From NCBI GenBank assembly GCA_003541875.1, contig DPLS01000016.1, positions 1 through 8,844 on the forward strand: a stretch of DNA of 8,844 nt. Reading direction: 5' to 3'. Below, piece after piece: positions 1 through 4,856 of this stretch. This DNA comes from Bacteroidota bacterium. GTDB lineage: Bacteria > Bacteroidota > Ignavibacteria > UBA10030 > UBA6906. The translations under genes were made by a program, and so were the position numbers. Under the pieces are notes generated by a model, which did no database searches, had not been told where the DNA came from, and was given only the letters and a program-made list of their open reading frames with translations. Every line of letters begins with the position of its first letter. Positions within the stretch are counted from its first letter, which is position 1.

Positions 1-144
1 AAAGTTGCGTGCACGATCTGAGTCGAGGATCTCATCATTGAGAACAATCGTGATGCGCTTCTGGTGTGCAAAAGGGGAAAGTCTCAAGATGTGAAAGAAG
101 TTTCTGACTACCTCAAACGAAAACAGATGAACGAGTATCTGTAA
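1..144 (+). pseudogene. C-terminal tail of a probable mannose-1-phosphate guanylyltransferase, with an in-frame TGA
   Basis: Frame 1 from base 1 to the TAA at 142-144 reads like the end of a GDP-mannose pyrophosphorylase, which makes GDP-mannose from mannose-1-phosphate and GTP. The recognisable parts are VEDLII, DALLVCKRGKSQDVKEV and DYLKRKQMNEYL, which match the usual 'DLIIV..xDALLVCxx..xQDVKxVVxxLK' end of that family (family recalled, not searched). The frame is broken at 19-21 by TGA, at the place where homologues usually have Gly (TIG-V-EDL), so a single GGA to TGA change would explain it. The break could be a real nonsense mutation or a sequence error, or the functional gene may simply end at base 21. 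TGA ends two other genes here (the lytic transglycosylase and pdaD), so general recoding is unlikely. The rest of the gene lies upstream of the window. The TAA is only three bases before the rlpA ATG, so the two were probably co-transcribed. Confidence 0.5.
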
Positions 145-147
145 CTG

Positions 148-585
148 ATGTTACGGCAGCCCTTTTTCGTTGGTGTCTGCATTTCATGTATCTTCATGCT
201 CACGGGATGTGGCGCGTCAGTTCCTCGGTTCACATCCAGGGAGACAGGAACAAAAGTCATTTCGTCACTTTCAGAGCATCAGCTGACTGGCACAGCCTCG
301 TACTACGCCGACGAATTTCACGGCCGGAAGACTTCGAACGGGGAAGTATATGACATGCATGGCCTCACTGCGGCTCACAAGACCCTGCCGTTTAACACAA
401 AAGTGAAGGTTGTGAATCTGGAGAACGGACTGAGTGTCGTCGTTCGCGTGAACGATCGGGGACCATTCAAGGATGAACGAGTCATCGATCTCTCGCTTGA
501 AGCCGCAAAGCAACTTGGTCTGATAGCACATGGGACGGCGTCGGTAAGGATTGAGATACTGGATTTGGGTTCAGACAAACGTTAG
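148..585 (+). CDS. rlpA: RlpA family septal-ring lytic transglycosylase, lipoprotein
   Basis: A 145-residue lipoprotein. An N-terminal hydrophobic segment ends in the lipobox LTGC, with the lipidated cysteine at Cys21, so the protein should be anchored in a membrane facing the periplasm. Residues 47-137 form the double-psi beta-barrel RlpA domain: GTASYYADEFHGRKTSNGE at 48-66, TAAHKTLPF at 74-82 and VNDRGPF at 101-107. His77 and Asp103 match the His/Asp pair known to be catalytic in RlpA. Family members cleave glycan strands, in Pseudomonas strands stripped of peptides. There is no C-terminal SPOR domain, so septal targeting through denuded glycan is not shown. An in-frame TAA at 142-144 leaves ATG 148 as the only reasonable start, although no clear Shine-Dalgarno sequence precedes it; coupling to the upstream gene may help. 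The rpiB-like gene follows after 8 bases. Confidence 0.93.
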   Translation: MLRQPFFVGVCISCIFMLTGCGASVPRFTSRETGTKVISSLSEHQLTGTASYYADEFHGRKTSNGEVYDMHGLTAAHKTLPFNTKVKVVNLENGLSVVVRVNDRGPFKDERVIDLSLEAAKQLGLIAHGTASVRIEILDLGSDKR

Positions 586-593
586 TCAATCCA

Positions 594-1271
594 ATGGGAA
601 AACACCTCATAAGTGAAAAGACAGTCAGAGAGTCAATAGAAATGGGCTCAAAAACTCTTGAGGTGCCCAAGGGTGCGATTGTTACACCGTTGGCGGCTGA
701 ACTTGCTTCATCGGAAGGGATCACGCTAGTTGATGCTCAAGGATCGAATAAGACAGCACCGAACAATCCCTCCAGTCAGGAAGCTCTCCCAACTCTTTCC
801 AGCAAGCCAGAATTGAAGGACAAGGTTGTTGCAGTTGGCAGCGACCATGGCGGTTTCGAGCTCAAAGAGTTCCTGAAGAAGTACGCCCAAAGCTTGGGCT
901 ACGAACTATTGGATGTCGGAACTACCTCTGAAGATCCATGTGACTACCCGGATTTCGCGTATGCGGTTGCCATTGCGGTAGCCCAAGGCAAAGCATGGCG
1001 CGGGGTCATGATTGATGGAGCCGGTATTGGGTCATGCGTTGTTGCGAACAAGGTTCCAGGCGTTCGTGCAGCTTGCTGCCACAATGAGTTCGTGGCTCGA
1101 AACGCCCGGGAACACAATGACACCAATGTTTTAACGCTCGGAAGCAAGGTTGTGGGGAGTGAGGTCTGCAAAGGAATCATGAAAACATGGCTGGAAACAG
1201 CCTTTGCTGGTGGACGTCATAGGCAACGCGTCGACAAGATTGTTGAAGTCGAACAGAAGTTCCTCAAATAA
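594..1271 (+). CDS. rpiB: RpiB/LacA/LacB family sugar-phosphate isomerase with N-terminal extension
   Basis: A 225-residue protein whose C-terminal 150 residues (from about 76) are a RpiB fold, the family that interconverts ribose-5-phosphate and ribulose-5-phosphate or isomerises 6-phospho-hexoses. Conserved features are GSDHGGFELK (82-91), the YPDFA segment near 118-122, REHNDTNVL (172-180) with His174 at the E. coli His99 position, and GGRHRQR (206-212) with Arg208 and Arg212 at the phosphate-binding Arg133/Arg137 positions. The catalytic Cys66 of E. coli RpiB, in ICGTG, is replaced by Asp141 in IDGAGIGSC, and Thr68 by Ala143. The Glu75 used in the mycobacterial enzyme aligns with Ser147. 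Substrate and activity are therefore less certain than the fold. RpiB proteins are usually about 150 residues; the extra first 70 include a block TLEVPKGAIVTPLAAELA (21-38) followed by a Pro/Ser/Asn-rich linker. The start at ATG 594 lacks an obvious ribosome site but keeps the N-terminal block intact. Confidence 0.88.
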   Translation: MGKHLISEKTVRESIEMGSKTLEVPKGAIVTPLAAELASSEGITLVDAQGSNKTAPNNPSSQEALPTLSSKPELKDKVVAVGSDHGGFELKEFLKKYAQSLGYELLDVGTTSEDPCDYPDFAYAVAIAVAQGKAWRGVMIDGAGIGSCVVANKVPGVRAACCHNEFVARNAREHNDTNVLTLGSKVVGSEVCKGIMKTWLETAFAGGRHRQRVDKIVEVEQKFLK

Positions 1272-1352
1272 GCCCCAGAAGCCCAGCCACAACTGCCAAC
1301 CCGCAAGCCTCTCCGTCGCATTGTGACCTATCCCGCATTCTGAATAATGTCC

Positions 1353-1383
1353 TTGACATTTAAGGGACTTAACCTTATCTTTG
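1353..1383 (+). promoter_or_regulatory. Promoter for the lytic transglycosylase gene
   Basis: TTGACA at 1353-1358 and TATCTT at 1376-1381 are 17 bases apart. Read as a Bacteroidota promoter, TTG at 1353-1355 is followed after 20 bases by TATCTTTG (1376-1383), an exact match to TAnnTTTG. The predicted transcript starts near 1388-1390, giving a leader of about 145 bases before the TTG start at 1533. Confidence 0.65.
1360..1372. promoter_or_regulatory. Palindrome in the promoter spacer, possible operator
   Basis: TTAAG-GGA-CTTAA is a perfect inverted repeat with 5-base arms and a 3-base centre. It lies wholly between the -35 (1353-1358) and -10 (1376-1381) elements. A repressor bound here would block RNA polymerase. 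No regulator can be named, and a palindrome of this size can arise by chance. Confidence 0.3.
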
Positions 1384-1397
1384 TACAAGTTCTTTCT

Positions 1398-1415
1398 AAG
1401 ACCTATATATGTCTT
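1398..1415. promoter_or_regulatory. Second near-palindrome just after the predicted transcription start
   Basis: AAGAC-C-TATATA-T-GTCTT is an 18-base inverted repeat with one mismatched pair. It begins about 15 bases after the TAnnTTTG element, so it would fall at roughly +10 to +27 of the transcript. It could be a protein site or a small stem in the leader. The rest of the 1272-1532 gap shows no gene, no tRNA and no clear terminator for the upstream rlpA-rpiB genes. Confidence 0.25.
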
Positions 1416-1517
1416 GGAAAATGAACAGGTTGAGTAATTAGTCAGTTCTTCTTGAAGTAGTGCTCCAAGTGATTGTAGAATCCAATGAGAAGTGCTGAAC
1501 GGGATGTTCAATAGATT

Positions 1518-1523
1518 GGAGGA
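1518..1523 (+). promoter_or_regulatory. Ribosome binding site that sets the TTG start at 1533
   Basis: GGAGGA lies 9 bases before TTG 1533. An in-frame TAG at 1512-1514 rules out any longer protein, and the next in-frame ATG would remove the signal peptide and lipobox, so TTG is the best start. Confidence 0.75.
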
Positions 1524-1532
1524 AATCTGAGG

Positions 1533-2288
1533 TTGGCTTCTACCAATTGGCAAGACCCTCGGTATTTGGTTCTCGTCTTCTGCATTGTTGTGCTTCTGGG
1601 TGGGTGTAGCCCTGTGAGCGAAAGTCTTGTGAAAAAGGCTCAACTCAATCAGAATTCGCAAAGTTCCGTCGTGACTACGCCCTCTGTATTGTCCTCCCTG
1701 CCTGAGGCAGCCTCCGGATCTGACCGTTTGATGATTCAAAGCTATGGTGGTGTGGTAAGAAAGTACTCCCACCAGTATGGGCTGGACTGGCGTCTCGTGT
1801 TAGCCGTTATGAAAGCGGAATCCAGATTCTCTCAGAATGCAGAGAGTGGAAAAGGTGCGTCTGGACTTATGCAGATTATGCCTTTGACGAGTGATGAGGT
1901 GGGGAGAGTATTGGATATCGAAGACATGGCCCACCCAATGAACAACATTCATGGTGGGGTATACTATCTCCGAAAGCTCTATAATCTGTTCGATGGTAGT
2001 GAAGAGCAGGATAGGATCAGACTGACCCTGGCTGCATACAATGCTGGTGTAGGAAGAATCTACGATGCGCAGGTGCTCGCAGCATATTTGAATGATAATC
2101 CTAGAAAGTGGGAATCCATCAAAGAGGCTCTGCCGCTGCTCTCCAAACGGTACTACACACTCCATAGGAACGTCTGGGATCAGGATAGGCCCAAAATTGC
2201 TGGATGGTTCGGTAGTTCGAAGGAGACGATCGCTTACGTGGATCGTGTGATGGAGTACTATCAGGAGTACAAGAGTATACAGGGTTGA
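1533..2288 (+). CDS. Lipoprotein lytic transglycosylase with SLT domain (MltF-like)
   Basis: A 251-residue lipoprotein that should cleave peptidoglycan between MurNAc and GlcNAc to leave 1,6-anhydroMurNAc. The hydrophobic segment YLVLVFCIVVLLGG (11-24) ends in lipobox LGGC with Cys25. A low-complexity Ser/Asn/Gln linker to about residue 64 is followed by the SLT domain, residues 70-215: KAESRF with catalytic Glu96, GASGLMQIMP (108-117) and LAAYNAGVGRI (166-176). The C-terminal stretch ETIAYVDRVMEYYQEY (231-246) is the tail typical of MltF/MltC-type SLT proteins. There is no extracellular-solute-binding domain as in full-length E. coli MltF, so the MltF label refers to the catalytic module only. 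The gene has its own promoter and a strong terminator and appears monocistronic. It is separate from the RlpA gene upstream, though both products act on the same polymer. Confidence 0.9.
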   Translation: MASTNWQDPRYLVLVFCIVVLLGGCSPVSESLVKKAQLNQNSQSSVVTTPSVLSSLPEAASGSDRLMIQSYGGVVRKYSHQYGLDWRLVLAVMKAESRFSQNAESGKGASGLMQIMPLTSDEVGRVLDIEDMAHPMNNIHGGVYYLRKLYNLFDGSEEQDRIRLTLAAYNAGVGRIYDAQVLAAYLNDNPRKWESIKEALPLLSKRYYTLHRNVWDQDRPKIAGWFGSSKETIAYVDRVMEYYQEYKSIQG

Positions 2289-2307
2289 GGAAGCCCAAAC
2301 TGTGGAA

Positions 2308-2346
2308 AGCGCCCGGCGAGCCTAACTCGTCGGGCGCTGTTTTTTT
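2308..2346 (+). terminator. Strong intrinsic terminator after the lytic transglycosylase gene
   Basis: A 13-base-pair GC-rich stem (2308-2320 pairing with 2326-2338, one G-U pair) closes a 5-base CCTAA loop and is followed after one G by seven T (2340-2346). It lies between the convergent transglycosylase and pdaD genes. On the minus strand only two or three T follow the stem, so it is weaker for pdaD but may still stop that transcript. Confidence 0.92.
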
Positions 2347-2364
2347 GGCATACTGGGGCAATAA

Positions 2365-2910
2365 TCACGTGAGGAGGATGGCGCAAGCGACTACGGTAGT
2401 CCATATTCCGTCTTTGTGTCCCTCTGCAGATTGAGTGACGTTGTATGTCTTGACAATCTTCCCGCTCATCTTGTAGAGTTTCTCACGCTCATCCCATCCG
2501 GTGGTTGCATCAAATTCCACCCCCAACGTTGTCGCCAGCATTGTAGCAGCGAGGTCTTCAGCGTACTCACCAGCTTTCTCGTCAGTTTCTCCGAATGGGT
2601 GGTGTTCTGACAAGTAGCCGTACTGGGTAGTGTCCGCCGGGGTTGCCACTCCGATCGATGCGGCTATGAGCCGGTTAGGCTCGTTGGTGGCGTTTCTTGC
2701 CATCACGGCAAACGTAATCTGTCCGGGCTGAAGGAGCTTCAAACCATCTTCGGGTGGTATGCGCTTGCATCCAGGTGGGTAGATGCTGGATACGGTCACG
2801 AGGTTACATTTCTCAATCTTCGCGTCACGAAGTGCAAGTTCGAAGGATTGCAAGTAGTCCTTATGACGGCCTACCCCTTTAGTAAAGAACATCTTTGTTG
2901 GGACGTACAA
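2365..2910 (-). CDS. pdaD: Pyruvoyl-dependent arginine decarboxylase
   Basis: A 181-residue proenzyme that decarboxylates arginine to agmatine, the entry to putrescine and spermidine synthesis. The enzyme carries no PLP; it cleaves itself between two serines to create a pyruvoyl group. The site is visible as [10 protein letters not shown], with cleavage expected between Ser41 and Ser42 (family knowledge from the Methanocaldococcus enzyme, RISSIMPP). Also conserved are [12 protein letters not shown] (80-91) and [11 protein letters not shown] (99-109), where Glu102 fits the catalytic glutamate. Length agrees with the family. The start is inferred as TTG 2910, with a purine-rich ribosome site at 2914-2923; the next ATG is at residue 7. 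The gene lies 19 bases after tyrS and is probably the last gene of the smpB-tyrS-pdaD operon. No agmatinase or agmatine deiminase gene is in view, so the next pathway step must be encoded elsewhere. Confidence 0.92.
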   Translation of the reverse strand: MYVPTKMFFTKGVGRHKDYLQSFELALRDAKIEKCNLVTVSSIYPPGCKRIPPEDGLKLLQPGQITFAVMARNATNEPNRLIAASIGVATPADTTQYGYLSEHHPFGETDEKAGEYAEDLAATMLATTLGVEFDATTGWDEREKLYKMSGKIVKTYNVTQSAEGHKDGIWTTVVACAILLT

Positions 2911-2913
2911 TTT

Positions 2914-2923
2914 CTCCTCTCCT
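2914..2923 (-). promoter_or_regulatory. Ribosome binding site for pdaD (TTG start)
   Basis: On the minus strand the sequence is AGGAGAGGAG followed by AAA and TTG. The first AGGAG (2919-2923) has an 8-base spacing to TTG 2910. This supports TTG over the ATG six codons further in. Confidence 0.7.
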
Positions 2924-2929
2924 GTGATT

Positions 2930-4162
2930 TTAGTGAGTGCTTGCCTGGGCTCTTATTACTCTTAGGAATCGCCTTTTTCCAACCTTCACGATGACGCCTT
3001 CTCTGATTTGCACCAGAGCATTGTAATCCGATATTCGCTGACCGTCAACTGTGACGCCGCCCTGCTCAATCATCCTTCGCCCTTCACCGTTAGACCCGAC
3101 GAGCTTTGTTTCGGTGAGCAGTCGAACAATGTTAACACCGTCATCGTCGAGCGTGATCGAGCACTCAGGTATCTCGTCGGGCAGATCTTTCTTCACGAAG
3201 ACGCGGTCAAACTCCTCTTCTGCACCGCGCGCAGCGTCCTCATCGTGGTAAAGTGCGACGAGTGTTCGCGCAAGTTCTCGCTTGACATCGCGAGGGTTTG
3301 ACATCTTGTCATCGAGACGACCCTTGACCTTGGCAAGTTCATCCAAAGGAACGCTGGTGGCCAACACAAAGTAATCGTAGATCAGGTTGTCGGGGATCGA
3401 AAGAGTTTTCCCATAAATCTGCCTGGGCGATTCACTGATGCCGATGTAGTTGTCGAGTGATTTGCTCATCTTATCAACGCCATCTGTGCCTACCAGAATG
3501 GGCATCGTAATTGCCACCTGGGGCTCCAAGCCGTATTCACGTTGGATATCTCTTCCCACAAGCAGATTGAACTTCTGGTCTGTTCCACCTAGTTCGACGT
3601 CGGCGTTGATTGCGACCGAATCCATTGCCTGTGCAAGCGGGTACATCATCTCGTGGATGCTGATCGGCTCACCGGCCTCGTAACGCTTTTCAAAATCATC
3701 CCGCTCAAGCATGCGCGCAACTGTGTACCGGCTCCCGAGCATGATCACATCCGCAAAACTCATCTTGCTGAGCCATTCAGAGTTGTACAGCATCTGAATC
3801 TTCTTCGTGGAGAGGATCTTCGTTGCCTGTTCAAAATACGTCTGACCGTTCTTGCGTGTCTCTTCGAGAGTCAAAGGTGGTCGTGTCTTGCTGCGACCGG
3901 ACGGGTCGCCGATCATTCCGGTGAAATCGCCGACGATGAGAATTGCCTGGTGTCCAAGATCTTGAAACTGCCGAAGCTTCCGGAGGACAACAGAGTGTCC
4001 CAAATGCAAGTCTGGTCTGCTCGGGTCGCACCCAAGCTTCACGTTGAGAGGCCTCTTCGTCTGGAGAGATTTCTCGATTTTCTTGACGAGGACTTCCTCT
4101 GGAATGATCTCCGAGACTCCTCGCCGGATCAGGTCTAACTGCTCGTTGAGTGGGGGGAACAA
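2930..4162 (-). CDS. tyrS: Tyrosyl-tRNA synthetase (TyrZ-type)
   Basis: A 410-residue class I aminoacyl-tRNA synthetase that attaches tyrosine to tRNA-Tyr in the cytoplasm. The HIGH motif appears as HLGH (53-56) within [29 protein letters not shown] is at 78-90, the tyrosine-pocket stretch LGGTDQKFN at 191-199, and KMSKS at 231-235. An S4 RNA-binding domain closes the protein, about 345-405 ([20 protein letters not shown] at 360-379). KMSKS rather than KFGKS, and the overall pattern, fit the TyrZ (type 2) branch. The start is inferred as TTG 4162, since an in-frame stop lies six codons upstream; no good Shine-Dalgarno sequence precedes it, so translation may depend on coupling to smpB, which ends 7 bases before. 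No T-box leader is visible, as expected for a gene inside an operon. Confidence 0.97.
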   Translation of the reverse strand: MFPPLNEQLDLIRRGVSEIIPEEVLVKKIEKSLQTKRPLNVKLGCDPSRPDLHLGHSVVLRKLRQFQDLGHQAILIVGDFTGMIGDPSGRSKTRPPLTLEETRKNGQTYFEQATKILSTKKIQMLYNSEWLSKMSFADVIMLGSRYTVARMLERDDFEKRYEAGEPISIHEMMYPLAQAMDSVAINADVELGGTDQKFNLLVGRDIQREYGLEPQVAITMPILVGTDGVDKMSKSLDNYIGISESPRQIYGKTLSIPDNLIYDYFVLATSVPLDELAKVKGRLDDKMSNPRDVKRELARTLVALYHDEDAARGAEEEFDRVFVKKDLPDEIPECSITLDDDGVNIVRLLTETKLVGSNGEGRRMIEQGGVTVDGQRISDYNALVQIREGVIVKVGKRRFLRVIRAQASTH

Positions 4163-4169
4163 AGTTGGG

Positions 4170-4634
4170 TTATCGCCTTAGTCGTTGTCTTATGCTTCGC
4201 TCGGCATCCCGCTTCGCAATGTCCTCGCGCCTGTCATATTCTCTTTTCCCGCGGGCTAGGCCAAGGAGAATCTTGGCAATGTTGTGAGTGAAATATACTT
4301 TCAGTGGCACCAAAGTCAAACCCTTCGAAGACAGCTTTCCGTGAAGTTTGAGAAGCTCCTTCTTGTGAAGGAGAAGCTTGCGACTTCTTATTGGGTCAAC
4401 GTTCGCATAGCTTCCATGAGAGTATGGGGAGATATGCATTCCCAGCAGCCAGAGCTCCCCGTTCTTCAACATCGCATAGCTGTCAGAAAGATTGGAGTTC
4501 CCTTGCCTCAGCGATTTGACTTCGGTTCCTGTGAGGACTATCCCCGCTTCGTAGGTATCAAGTATCTCGTAGTCGTGTCGGGCTTTGCGGTTAGTGGTGA
4601 CGACCTTCTCTTCAACTAGCTCCCGATCTGTCAT
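4170..4634 (-). CDS. smpB: SsrA-binding protein SmpB (trans-translation)
   Basis: A 154-residue protein that binds tmRNA and takes it to ribosomes stalled on broken mRNAs. Hallmarks seen in order are [10 protein letters not shown] (15-24), [20 protein letters not shown] (34-53), [20 protein letters not shown] (70-89), and [12 protein letters not shown] (125-136). The tail [18 protein letters not shown] is the basic segment that becomes helical in the ribosome's mRNA channel (family knowledge). Length is standard. ATG 4634 is the only possible start, because TGA is in frame five codons upstream and no other start codon precedes NRKARHDY. It is first in the operon and directly under the promoter at 4667-4695. 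The tmRNA gene ssrA is not in this window. Confidence 0.97.
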   Translation of the reverse strand: MTDRELVEEKVVTTNRKARHDYEILDTYEAGIVLTGTEVKSLRQGNSNLSDSYAMLKNGELWLLGMHISPYSHGSYANVDPIRSRKLLLHKKELLKLHGKLSSKGLTLVPLKVYFTHNIAKILLGLARGKREYDRREDIAKRDAERSIRQRLRR

Positions 4635-4639
4635 CTCCT
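4635..4639 (-). promoter_or_regulatory. AGGAG abutting the smpB start codon, unusual spacing
   Basis: On the minus strand the bases just before the smpB ATG are AGGAG with no gap. Normal spacing is about 5-9 bases, so this is either a poor ribosome site or not used. No alternative in-frame start exists that would give better spacing. Confidence 0.4.
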
Positions 4640-4666
4640 GATCACTTCACTAAAAATTTCGTGCTT

Positions 4667-4695
4667 AGTATAGCTAAATTGAAAAGCAAAATCAA
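4667..4695 (-). promoter_or_regulatory. Promoter for smpB-tyrS-pdaD
   Basis: On the minus strand, TTGATT (4695-4690) and TATACT (4672-4667) are separated by exactly 17 bases. The predicted start of transcription is near 4660, giving a leader of about 26 bases before the smpB ATG. Confidence 0.7.
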
Positions 4696-4721
4696 TCCGA
4701 TTCTCATTCTGCAAACGGATT
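4694..4721. repeat. Short inverted repeat between the divergent promoters
   Basis: AATCCG (4694-4699) and CGGATT (4716-4721) are inverted copies with 16 bases between them. The left arm touches the smpB -35 box, so a bound protein could affect smpB and perhaps lpdA. Six-base arms are weak evidence. Confidence 0.2.
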
Positions 4722-4750
4722 TCACCTCATGCACGGCCCAAAAGGCTTGG

Positions 4751-4780
4751 TTGACTTTCAGAGCATGTTTGAGTATATTT
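4751..4780 (+). promoter_or_regulatory. Promoter for lpdA-lipB-E1
   Basis: TTGACT (4751-4756) and TATATT (4774-4779) are 17 bases apart. As a Bacteroidota-type promoter, TTG is followed after 20 bases by TATATTTT, seven of eight positions of TAnnTTTG. The geometry is the same as the promoter at 1353-1383. The leader before lpdA would be about 70 bases. Confidence 0.7.
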
Positions 4781-4809
4781 TCCACACTTTCCATCTACAA
4801 ACTACTTCC

Positions 4810-4835
4810 AGAAGGGAATTCCACTTCCCTTTTTT
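4810..4835 (+). promoter_or_regulatory. Possible attenuator hairpin in the lpdA leader
   Basis: AGAAGGGAA (4810-4818) can pair with TTCCCTTTT (4825-4833) around a 6-base loop, and the T run continues to 4835. It lies between the promoter and the lpdA ribosome site (GAGG, 4848-4851). The stem has only three G-C pairs and shares its T run with the stem, so as a terminator it would be weak. Confidence 0.3.
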
Positions 4836-4856
4836 GTTGTTCTCTATGAGGAATCC

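Noticed and set aside
19..21. TGA recoded as glycine throughout the genome
   Set aside because: TGA is the natural end of the transglycosylase and pdaD genes, and no other conserved gene here has an internal TGA.
1131..1772. A 213-codon open frame on the minus strand spanning the gap at 1272-1532
   Set aside because: It overlaps two well-supported plus-strand genes, shows no family signature, and covers the promoter and leader of the transglycosylase gene on the other strand.
3653..4138. A 161-codon plus-strand open frame opposite tyrS
   Set aside because: It is the antisense shadow of a conserved synthetase gene and has no recognisable domain.
4661..4849. A 62-codon plus-strand open frame in the divergent control region
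   Set aside because: It overlaps both promoters and the lpdA leader, has no ribosome site, and its composition looks like translated AT-rich non-coding sequence.
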